Shown: positions 1-5,616 of the stretch, in pieces
Position numbering within the stretch: the first letter of the stretch is position 1
Layout of the letters: every line of letters begins with the position of its first letter
From: Ruminococcaceae bacterium UBA1244
GTDB lineage: Bacteria; Bacillota; Clostridia; Oscillospirales; Acutalibacteraceae
Length of the DNA stretch: 8,521 nt
Reading direction: 5' to 3'
Assembly (NCBI GenBank): GCA_002308635.1
Contig: DBWG01000115.1
Coordinates: 1,416 to 9,936, forward strand
Translations under genes and position numbers: made by a program
The notes under the pieces: generated by a model
What the model was told of the DNA's origin: nothing
The model's database searches: none
The model's input: the letters and a program-made list of their open reading frames with translations, nothing else

Positions 1-596
1 TTCATTTTAAAGCACTGTGCGATTATTTCGGGTGTTTCAAACGGTGTTTCTAAATCAGGCTGATAATGCTCTCCACTCTTCAGGAAGTAAATCACTCCGT
101 CCGTTTTGTCCACCACCGTATCAGCATCCGCAAAATCAAATCTGTGAGGGGTGGTTGTTGAACGGGGACGATAAAGAGAGGTGTTTTCCATTACAATTTC
201 TGTTTTGCCGTTGTGTGTGTTCAGACGGTCAACGGCAAACGAACGCCCGTCATCGGATACATAAAAAAGCATAACGAGGTTCCCATCCGCCGCACCGCAT
301 ACGGATAGTGTCATACCTTCTCGCTGAGGCAGCAGCCCGGAGATATCCGTCAGAATGGGTTCAGTTTCGGAAGGTTCCGTGTCAGGGACGTTAGCCGATC
401 TCTCGGATAAGAATGTTTCAGTTTGTTCAGAGGTATCGTCTGCGGTGCTTTTCAGTGATGAGGATTTATCCTGCGAAATGCTGCTCTCCTGCATACGGGA
501 AGTGGATGTACAGCCCAATAACGCTATCAGTCCTGCCATCAGAATAATTACCGCGATCCTTGCCCGAAAGAGATGTGATCTTTTATTTTGTCCCAT
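1..596 (-). CDS. Putative lipoprotein, 3' end outside the window
   Basis: An open frame starts at ATG 596-594 and stays open for 198 codons to the left edge, so the C-terminus is missing. Start choice: an AAGGAG ribosome binding site lies at 610-605, 8 nt upstream. The N-terminus has basic residues (K5, R6, R11, R13), a hydrophobic stretch at about 14-27 and a lipobox LLGC ending at Cys29. This predicts signal peptidase II cleavage and lipid anchoring on the outer face of the membrane. Residues about 30-80 are Ser/Thr/Glu/Asp-rich and look like a flexible linker. From about residue 90 alternating short hydrophobic strands appear (for example LSVCGAADGNLVMLFYV), which suggests a beta-rich domain; a propeller-like fold is possible but not shown. 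No family was recognised. It is divergent from the secreted gene at 952 and has a different promoter type, so membership of the same regulon is not indicated. Confidence 0.85.
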   Translation of the reverse strand, partial: MGQNKRSHLFRARIAVIILMAGLIALLGCTSTSRMQESSISQDKSSSLKSTADDTSEQTETFLSERSANVPDTEPSETEPILTDISGLLPQREGMTLSVCGAADGNLVMLFYVSDDGRSFAVDRLNTHNGKTEIVMENTSLYRPRSTTTPHRFDFADADTVVDKTDGVIYFLKSGEHYQPDLETPFETPEIIAQCFKM

Positions 597-661
597 TGTC
601 AGTTCTCCTTACAGCTAATGCTATGCTTTTATGCTTTGTGCCTCAGCAACATTATGTATAC

Positions 662-690
662 ATTTTAGCACAGCTTCGCAGTAATATCAA
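662..690 (-). promoter_or_regulatory. Sigma-A type promoter of the lipoprotein gene
   Basis: On the minus strand a -35 TTGATA (690-685) is followed by a 17-bp spacer and a -10 TAAAAT (667-662), preceded by TGC as in an extended -10. The start point would fall near 655, giving a leader of about 59 nt. Unlike the plus-strand promoters in this window it has a good -35 box and no TTGCAAAG repeats. Confidence 0.6.
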
Positions 691-751
691 CTGAGGATGT
701 GCAGTGGCAGGAGATTGAAGATGCAGACATTTTTTTCAATCCCCCCAATTT

Positions 752-786
752 TTGCAAAGAAGTTGCAAAGATCGGTTTGATATACT
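752..786 (+). promoter_or_regulatory. Distal promoter of secreted gene 1 with SARP-type direct repeats (site 1)
   Basis: Two TTGCAAAG half-sites at 752-759 and 763-770 start 11 bp apart, one helical turn. They are followed after 10 bp by a -10 box TATACT (781-786). At 17 bp upstream of the -10 the sequence is AGAAGT, which is no -35 box, so transcription probably needs an activator bound to the repeats. Known SARP activators bind 11-bp direct repeats close to the -10 box, and the only regulator in this window has a SARP-like output domain. The region between this promoter and the next (787-855) is A-rich and holds a weak TTTGAAA/TTTCAAA inverted repeat (827-843). Confidence 0.75.
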
Positions 787-855
787 TTAGACACAACAGA
801 AACACAAAACACCGCAGAAAAAAAGATTTGAAAAAATTTCAAAAACCTGCAAGTT

Positions 856-890
856 TTGCAAAGATGTTGCAAAGGTCGATAAAGTATAAT
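856..890 (+). promoter_or_regulatory. Proximal promoter of secreted gene 1 with SARP-type direct repeats (site 2)
   Basis: The arrangement is the same as at 752: TTGCAAAG at 856-863 and 867-874, 11 bp apart, then 10 bp, then a consensus -10 TATAAT at 885-890. It lies 104 bp downstream of site 1, close to ten helical turns, so the two sites face the same side of the DNA. The start point would be near 897, giving a leader of about 55 nt (GACAGAACAAAGGAAAAC...) that resembles the leader of the gene at 5617. Confidence 0.78.
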
Positions 891-951
891 TAAGACAGAA
901 CAAAGGAAAACGCACAAACCCGAAAATATAAAACAAAAGGAGATAATCACT

Positions 952-2499
952 ATGAAAAAGACAGTCAACACCAGAGAAAACAAGTCCACCCTTAACACTA
1001 TCAACACAAACAAAAAAGGAGCGATCACTATGAAAAAGACAAACATTAAGAACAGAGTTATGGCAGCAGTCCTCGCCACAGCAGCAGCACTTTCGATCTG
1101 CACAGTCGCAATGACATCAACGACAATGAGCGTTACCGTAAACGCTGCAAGCATCGAAGAAACCGGTAAGAAAATCGGCATCGACGCAGCGGACGCGGCT
1201 TTCGATACCATCGCAGATCTGTTCCCCGGCGGAAAGATCGTGCTCTCACCATTCAAGACCCTGTTCCATGCAGGCGTGGATGATAAGGATCCGATGGAGA
1301 TCATGAGCGAAAAGCTGGATCAGATCGACAACAAGCTGGATCAGCTGGATCAGAAGCTTGACGACCTCAACGAAAACATCAACAAGAATACAGAATGGAT
1401 GGCGCAGAAGGTACAGAACACCGCCGACATGAGCGAGCTTCGCGCAGACTTTAAGGGACTCAGCCCCCAGCTTGCAAAGTTCGTCAAGGATGTCAAGGCA
1501 ATCGAAACAAACCCGAAGCTCAACAAGACACAGAAGATCATGCGCCTTGCGGCTCTGACCGACACAACAAGATTCGACAGCATCACCACATACGTTTACA
1601 ATATCATGAAGTCCATGGACGGTACAGATCCCGCTTATGTTGATATGTTTAAGGCGCTTTATACAAAAGAAGCCATTAACTCAATGTTTGCAAGAGAAGC
1701 ATATAAGGCTGCTCTCCCGACTGCAGAAGCTCTTCTGACTCAGTATGTTTCCGCAGTTGCTCTTATGCAGGAGTGCCAGATGGCGGTAAAGGCTGTTGCT
1801 GATTTCGATAAAACAAACATTGATGAACTAAACACAACCTACGACCTCAATCTCTATACAAACTTCGACCTTTACAGACATTCTCTTGATGACAATGACG
1901 CATCGATGGCTCTTACATCAGCAGCTATCGGCGCTAAGAACTTTCAGATCAGATATGACAAGCCCGTTTATATCAACAAGAACGCCGAAACAGCCGGCAG
2001 AGCTGTCACTCTGAATTACAGCTCCGGATATCAGTATGTATGGTCAAAAGACAAGTCTGATCACATAGACATAGAGGGTAAAGTAAAGAGCAATGCTCTG
2101 ACTACATCAGAACTCACCAAAATTGCCGATCATGTCAGAACAAAATTCTCCACAAGAAGTATGTATGAATATCTTGTTACCGATATGGGCATAAAATCAA
2201 ATCTTACCGGAGACTGCTACATCGTCCTCAGCGATAAGGTAAACGTAAGCAAGACCAGAAATTCCAAGATAGACAAGTCCCTCAACGGCGCTTACGATGT
2301 AATAGGCTATGATCGCTTAGGAACAGTCAAGGCGATCCGCATGGGCGACAGAGGCAAGTCTGTTGTTGACCTCAAGCTCTTCAGCTATCAGTCATGGGAT
2401 GACGACTGGATGGAGTGGATGTTCGGAACATATTATGATATCGACACCAGCACAGCAGATCTCTTTTACGTAAAGGTCGTCAGAGTATTCAACGCTTAA
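952..2499 (+). CDS. Secreted helical/coiled-coil protein 1, candidate exported effector
   Basis: The frame is 515 codons from ATG 952 (AGGAG at 938-942, 9 nt upstream). A second in-frame ATG at 1030 (residue 27) has its own AGGAG (1017-1021, 8 nt upstream) and begins a normal-length Sec signal peptide: MKKT, a hydrophobic core at about 37-53, and a probable cleavage site in VNAAS around residues 64-67. The shorter start is probably the secreted form; the longer one adds 26 Lys/Asn/Thr-rich residues. The mature protein has a helical segment with LFPGGK (90-95), then a heptad-patterned coiled coil of repeated KLDQ/KLDD units (about 120-146), a mainly helical region with an LMQEC motif (Cys275), and a beta-richer C-terminal part ending in an acidic Trp cluster and VVRVFNA. 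No enzyme motif was seen. It shares this architecture with the protein at 5617. A PGGK helix followed by amphipathic helices recalls helical pore-forming toxins, but this is inference only. Confidence 0.85.
   Translation: MKKTVNTRENKSTLNTINTNKKGAITMKKTNIKNRVMAAVLATAAALSICTVAMTSTTMSVTVNAASIEETGKKIGIDAADAAFDTIADLFPGGKIVLSPFKTLFHAGVDDKDPMEIMSEKLDQIDNKLDQLDQKLDDLNENINKNTEWMAQKVQNTADMSELRADFKGLSPQLAKFVKDVKAIETNPKLNKTQKIMRLAALTDTTRFDSITTYVYNIMKSMDGTDPAYVDMFKALYTKEAINSMFAREAYKAALPTAEALLTQYVSAVALMQECQMAVKAVADFDKTNIDELNTTYDLNLYTNFDLYRHSLDDNDASMALTSAAIGAKNFQIRYDKPVYINKNAETAGRAVTLNYSSGYQYVWSKDKSDHIDIEGKVKSNALTTSELTKIADHVRTKFSTRSMYEYLVTDMGIKSNLTGDCYIVLSDKVNVSKTRNSKIDKSLNGAYDVIGYDRLGTVKAIRMGDRGKSVVDLKLFSYQSWDDDWMEWMFGTYYDIDTSTADLFYVKVVRVFNA
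981..1041 (+). repeat. 61-bp block identical to 5646-5706 (copy 1)
   Basis: This stretch in the start region of secreted gene 1 is identical base for base to 5646-5706 in secreted gene 2. It encodes the shared leader peptide from about Lys11 through the second start codon and MKKT, and includes the second ribosome binding site. The genes diverge quickly on both sides, so the perfect identity, including synonymous positions, needs either gene conversion or constraint on the nucleotide sequence. Confidence 0.95.
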
Positions 2500-2531
2500 T
2501 AGTATTATTCAATATATACCGCATAAATTTA

Positions 2532-2572
2532 ACAACCCCGTCCTGTCTGAATCTTAGGCAGGACGGGGTTGT
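2532..2572. terminator. Strong hairpin between convergent genes, probably a bidirectional terminator
   Basis: The arms 2532-2548 and 2556-2572 form a 17-bp stem (one T-G wobble) around a 7-nt loop. It lies 33 bases after the stop of secreted gene 1 and 16 bases beyond the stop of the response regulator gene. The stem is GC-rich. The plus strand lacks an immediate T run (TTTTTT only from 2583) and the minus strand continues with AAATTTATGC, so termination efficiency is uncertain in both directions. Confidence 0.75.
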
Positions 2573-2587
2573 CATGCTGTGATTTTT

Positions 2588-3376
2588 TCAGTACAAATCT
2601 TCGTCAAAAAGAAAATCTGCCCAGGAGTACTGACTCATATACTCGTTCTGATAGGCGTTGACCGCGCCGCCGTCAAGCTCCTTGAAGCGGTAGTAGTCGC
2701 AGTCCAGCACATCGGGATTGACGGCAAGAGCGTTGTAGCTGCGGACAACTGCGTCCTCTGCGCCCACGGCTTTCAGGCTTTTCAGCATTGCATAAATGTA
2801 GGTCTGCAAAAGATTCTGGAGCTTCTTATCGTATGGCTCGTCCTCAAAGATAGCGGCAAAGATCTCCCTTGTGGTGCAGGAGGTGCCTTGCTTGTGAACA
2901 AGATAGGCGAATACCTCCTTGGACTTGCTGCGCTCAAAGCGTACATGAGCGCCGTCAGGCGTGAATACATCGAAGTTGCCGAAGCACTGCACTCTGAGTT
3001 TTGCGTTTTTCTTCGGAATGATGGGAAAGCGCAGGTCGTCAAGCTCGGCCTTTACTTCCTTGACGGTAACGGGCTTCATGATGTAGCCCGAAGCCTTCAT
3101 GTCCATAGCCTGACCCTTATATTCCGAAAAGCCCGTAACAAAAATGATGTTCATTTTCTTGTTTATCTCTTTGAGCTTTTTTGCGACCGTTACTCCGTTC
3201 ATGCCTCTCATGTGGATGTCCAGAAATGCAACGTCACAGTCGCCCTTTTCGGCTTCATCAAGAAGATCGTCCTGATCGTCAAAGCCCAGCACCTCGGCAT
3301 CCGGCCTTGCTTTTTCCACTGCCATCTGCAGCATTTTCAGAGCAAGCTCCTCGTCGTCAAGACACAGTATTTTCAT
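2588..3376 (-). CDS. Response regulator with receiver and SARP-like winged-helix output domain
   Basis: A 262-residue cytoplasmic transcription factor. Residues 1-118 are a receiver domain: acidic pair Asp7/Asp8, phospho-acceptor Asp53 in FLDIHM, Thr81 in FVTG, and Lys101 in the KP motif. Residues about 126-225 are a winged-helix of the SARP/AfsR-DnrI type, with the typical opening LRVQCFGNFDVF and the SKSKEVFAYLV helix. The C-terminus (about 226-262) is only a short stub of the bacterial activator domain that full SARPs carry. The start at 3376 has GGAGGG (3390-3385) 8 nt upstream and lies 20 bp inside the end of the kinase gene, implying translational coupling in one operon. Inferred targets are the TTGCAAAG direct repeats at 752, 856, 5411 and the decayed site at 7362, whose 11-bp spacing matches SARP binding. 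No such repeat faces its own operon. Confidence 0.92.
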   Translation of the reverse strand: MKILCLDDEELALKMLQMAVEKARPDAEVLGFDDQDDLLDEAEKGDCDVAFLDIHMRGMNGVTVAKKLKEINKKMNIIFVTGFSEYKGQAMDMKASGYIMKPVTVKEVKAELDDLRFPIIPKKNAKLRVQCFGNFDVFTPDGAHVRFERSKSKEVFAYLVHKQGTSCTTREIFAAIFEDEPYDKKLQNLLQTYIYAMLKSLKAVGAEDAVVRSYNALAVNPDVLDCDYYRFKELDGGAVNAYQNEYMSQYSWADFLFDEDLY

Positions 3377-5318
3377 TTGGCTGACCCTCCTTCGGTAATA
3401 TCACGGTTGCGGTCGTACCCTCGCCCACCGTGCTTTCTATCCTGATTTCACCGCCGCACATATCTTTTACCCTGCGCAGTGTGTTTTCCATGCCCACATG
3501 GGAACGCCCGTCGTCCTTCTTTTCGGCTGTGGTGTCAAAGCCCACGCCGTCGTCGGAAATAATAACTTCATAAGCGGTATCTGTCTCACGGGTTGAAATG
3601 GTGACAGTGCCGCCTTTCTTTTTCATTCCAACACCGTGCTTGACGGCGTTTTCAACAAGCGGCTGGATACTGAGCAGCGGAAGAACAAAATCCGTTGCCT
3701 GTATGTCGTATTCGATATTCAGCTTCTTTCCGAAACGCAGCTTTTCGATATACAGATATTTTTTCAGGTGCTCCAGCTCCTGCTCAAAGGGAACGGGCTT
3801 TGTCTGCCTGAGAGAATCCATATTGCCCCGCAGGTACTTTGCAAAGGTGATGGTCGCCTCTTGCGCCGTGTCGGGGTCGATCTGACACATCATGGCTATG
3901 GAAGTCAGCGCATTATACATAAAATGGGGCTGTATCTGGCTGACCATGACGCTGACCTTCGCTTCGTACAGCTCCTTCTGCATCTGCTGATAGCGGATGG
4001 CTTCTTTGTACTGTCTGCGTAAGTCGAACACCAGCCGCACCACCTGCGCGATGATCAACAGCAGAAGTCCGTATATAAAGAAGTTTGAACCTGGAATGCC
4101 TACGAACTGATCAACAATATCGATGACAAGGGAAACAACAAGCGGAATCCATGAGAGCATAAAGAACAGTCTTTCTTTCATGTTCTCTTTCCTTGCCCTG
4201 CCGTATTCTATGTTGAGCAGGACTAACATCACTACGGTATTAACTGCTATCAGGAAATTGATATATGTTCCCATAGTCACGACATCGACCACAGCGGTAA
4301 GATGAAGTATCGCTGCGGCTGCAGTGACTGCGGCGTAGCCCGCCGCCATTGCGCCCGCAACAGCCCGTGAGACCGGTCGGGTAAGATTTGACCTGAAATA
4401 TATGATCAGGGCGATCATAAAGAAATGCCCTGCCATTTTGTCTATCAGAGGACACATTGCATGATCGGTGATCCACATAGGGAGATAACCGCTGATATTC
4501 TGAATGACCATATACAGTCCCCAGAAGAAGCACAGCACGCCGAAGGTCAGATACTTATAGTCGATCTTTCCCAAAATAAAGCTGGCGACCGGAAAGAAGA
4601 ACAGGCCGAAAAGGCTGACTATGATAAAAAGACCGACAACGGGAAGGACGTCTCTGAAAAGGCGCAGATAGTTGCCCATCCCCACGTTGCTGCCGCTGCC
4701 GTGGCTTACGGTGAACATGGTAAGGTCGCTGAAGTCTGACGTCAGATATTCATAAGGATTTTTAAACTCGAACACCATTTCGGTATTTTTATCAATCCCA
4801 AGCTCTTTCAGATCCGATACCGTAAAAGCGTATGAGGTATATCCGGGAGTTCCGGGCATATCATACTCCAGCGGATGCGTCTTTTTCATATTATCCATAA
4901 AGCGCTGTTTTTCCTCGTCGGTATAGGAGTTTTCGCTGTCATCACCAAAGTAATCCTCGCACATCTCGTCAAGGGTCTGATATTTATGTTCCATGATGAC
5001 CTCTCCGCCAGCAGTGCTCAATTTGTACCAGACGTTTTTAGTCGAGAAGGATATTTCCTCATAATACTTGAAGATGTTTTCCGGTATCCTGCCCTTGAAG
5101 GTAATGGTGTGGAAGTGATCGTTTATCGGAGATTTGCTGTCGAAGGGCTTAAAATCTCCGCCGTCCACAGAATACTCGCCCTCAAGCAGCATATACGGCG
5201 TTTTTATAAGATCAAGGTTGAGATATAACCGCATAGACATCACTGTCATACCGATGAGCATAACCACAGTCAGGACTATAACTGTAATCGCTATTGCTCT
5301 GCTTTTGAAAAATTTCAT
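3357..5318 (-). CDS. LytS-type sensor histidine kinase with 7-TM region and extracytoplasmic domain
   Basis: A 653-residue membrane kinase from ATG 5318, chosen because GGAGG (5334-5330) lies 11 nt upstream and the first residues form a membrane anchor. The frame is open further up, but that would read through the promoters. Order: TM1 at about 8-30; an extracytoplasmic domain at about 31-222, which may be a 7TMR-DISM-like jelly roll; seven membrane segments at about 223-432; a short coiled coil; a His_kinase domain with phospho-acceptor His465 in IQPHFMYN; and a GHKL ATPase with the N box ENAVKH (Asn557), DDGVGFD (589-595) and a GMENTLRR segment. It autophosphorylates and passes phosphate to the regulator at 3376-2588. 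The ligand is unknown; DISM-type domains are often suggested to bind carbohydrates or cell-wall compounds. It is flanked on both sides by the secreted protein genes it probably controls. Confidence 0.93.
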   Translation of the reverse strand: MKFFKSRAIAITVIVLTVVMLIGMTVMSMRLYLNLDLIKTPYMLLEGEYSVDGGDFKPFDSKSPINDHFHTITFKGRIPENIFKYYEEISFSTKNVWYKLSTAGGEVIMEHKYQTLDEMCEDYFGDDSENSYTDEEKQRFMDNMKKTHPLEYDMPGTPGYTSYAFTVSDLKELGIDKNTEMVFEFKNPYEYLTSDFSDLTMFTVSHGSGSNVGMGNYLRLFRDVLPVVGLFIIVSLFGLFFFPVASFILGKIDYKYLTFGVLCFFWGLYMVIQNISGYLPMWITDHAMCPLIDKMAGHFFMIALIIYFRSNLTRPVSRAVAGAMAAGYAAVTAAAAILHLTAVVDVVTMGTYINFLIAVNTVVMLVLLNIEYGRARKENMKERLFFMLSWIPLVVSLVIDIVDQFVGIPGSNFFIYGLLLLIIAQVVRLVFDLRRQYKEAIRYQQMQKELYEAKVSVMVSQIQPHFMYNALTSIAMMCQIDPDTAQEATITFAKYLRGNMDSLRQTKPVPFEQELEHLKKYLYIEKLRFGKKLNIEYDIQATDFVLPLLSIQPLVENAVKHGVGMKKKGGTVTISTRETDTAYEVIISDDGVGFDTTAEKKDDGRSHVGMENTLRRVKDMCGGEIRIESTVGEGTTATVILPKEGQPNENTVS

Positions 5319-5349
5319 CTTTTGTATTTCCTCCGGGCAATTATTTATC

Positions 5350-5358
5350 ATTATATCA
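5350..5358 (-). promoter_or_regulatory. Extended -10 promoter of the kinase-regulator operon
   Basis: On the minus strand TGA TATAAT (5358-5350) forms an extended -10. The bases 17 bp upstream read TTTTAT, a poor -35, which extended -10 promoters tolerate. The start point near 5343 gives a leader of about 25 nt containing the GGAGG at 5334-5330. It faces away from the promoter at 5411-5445, and the two -10 boxes are about 85 bp apart. Confidence 0.55.
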
Positions 5359-5410
5359 TTTATCGGAAGAAAATAAAAGAATAATAATTCTTTTTCAAAA
5401 AGACCGTTTT

Positions 5411-5445
5411 TTGCAAAGAAGTTGCAAAGATCAGTTTGATATACT
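5411..5445 (+). promoter_or_regulatory. Promoter of secreted gene 2 with SARP-type direct repeats (site 3)
   Basis: TTGCAAAG at 5411-5418 and 5422-5429 start 11 bp apart, followed by 10 bp and a -10 TATACT at 5440-5445. Spacing is identical to sites 1 and 2, and the bases between repeat and -10 (ATCAGTTTGA) differ from site 1 at one position. No -35 box is present at the usual distance. Confidence 0.77.
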
Positions 5446-5455
5446 GATGTCAGAC

Positions 5456-5486
5456 CAAAGGAAAACACAAAACACAAATCCGAAAA
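5456..5486 (+). repeat. 31-bp leader direct repeat, copy A
   Basis: This A-rich stretch (CAAAGGAAAACAC... to CCGAAAA) recurs at 5562-5592 with one mismatch. It occupies the same place after the -10 box as the start of the leader after site 2 of gene 1, so it is a conserved initial transcribed sequence. Confidence 0.9.
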
Positions 5487-5545
5487 GAATGTTTTCCGCG
5501 GCGCAACAGTATAGGATCAGAAAGAACCTGAGCGCAAAATTGACA

Positions 5546-5560
5546 GCGGAGGCACTCCGC
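5546..5560 (+). other. Small GC-rich hairpin in the leader of secreted gene 2
   Basis: GCGGAG (5546-5551) and CTCCGC (5555-5560) form a 6-bp stem with a 3-nt loop. It lies in the 75-bp stretch between the two leader repeats, which is GC-richer than the surrounding leader and has no counterpart in gene 1. Function unknown; an mRNA structure is possible. Confidence 0.4.
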
Positions 5561-5561
5561 A

Positions 5562-5592
5562 CAAAGGAAAACACAAAACGCAAATCCGAAAA
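5562..5592 (+). repeat. 31-bp leader direct repeat, copy B
   Basis: This copy matches 5456-5486 at 30 of 31 positions. It sits directly upstream of the first ribosome binding site of secreted gene 2, as the corresponding sequence does in gene 1. The leader of gene 2 is therefore about 165 nt, against about 55 nt from the proximal promoter of gene 1. Confidence 0.9.
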
Positions 5593-5616
5593 TAAAAACA
5601 AAAAGGAGTCATCACT

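Noticed and set aside
732..790. A recurring peptide VYQTDLCNFFAK in minus-strand frames near 732-790 and 5400-5450, with a weaker version near 7360-7395.
   Set aside because: It is the reverse translation of the direct-repeat promoter, not a protein motif. It was useful only as a pointer to the DNA repeat.
827..843. TTTGAAA-AAA-TTTCAAA inverted repeat between the two promoters of secreted gene 1.
   Set aside because: It is AT-only apart from one pair, has a 3-nt loop, and no second copy occurs near gene 2. It is too weak to call an operator or terminator.
687..1304. Long minus-strand frame opposite the start of secreted gene 1 (and a similar one at 5517-6014).
   Set aside because: It is antisense to a well-supported gene with ribosome binding sites and signal peptide. 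The hydrophobic stretch shared by the two frames is just the reverse of the 61-bp identical block.
1312..1367. Tandem-looking DNA repeat of AAGCTGGATCAG units.
   Set aside because: It is explained by the heptad-repeat coiled coil KLDQ/KLDD of the encoded protein, not a CRISPR or mobile repeat.
2579..3445. Plus-strand frame of 288 codons opposite the response regulator.
   Set aside because: The minus strand encodes a clear receiver plus SARP-like protein with ribosome binding site and operon context. The plus frame has no recognisable domain.
5319..5477. Upstream extension of the kinase frame to a start at 5477.
   Set aside because: It would run through the extended -10 of its own operon and through the divergent promoter. 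The ATG at 5318 has GGAGG and begins the membrane anchor.
5540..5545. TTGACA resembling a -35 box in the leader of secreted gene 2.
   Set aside because: There is no -10-like hexamer 16-18 bp downstream (the bases there are AAAGGA or similar).
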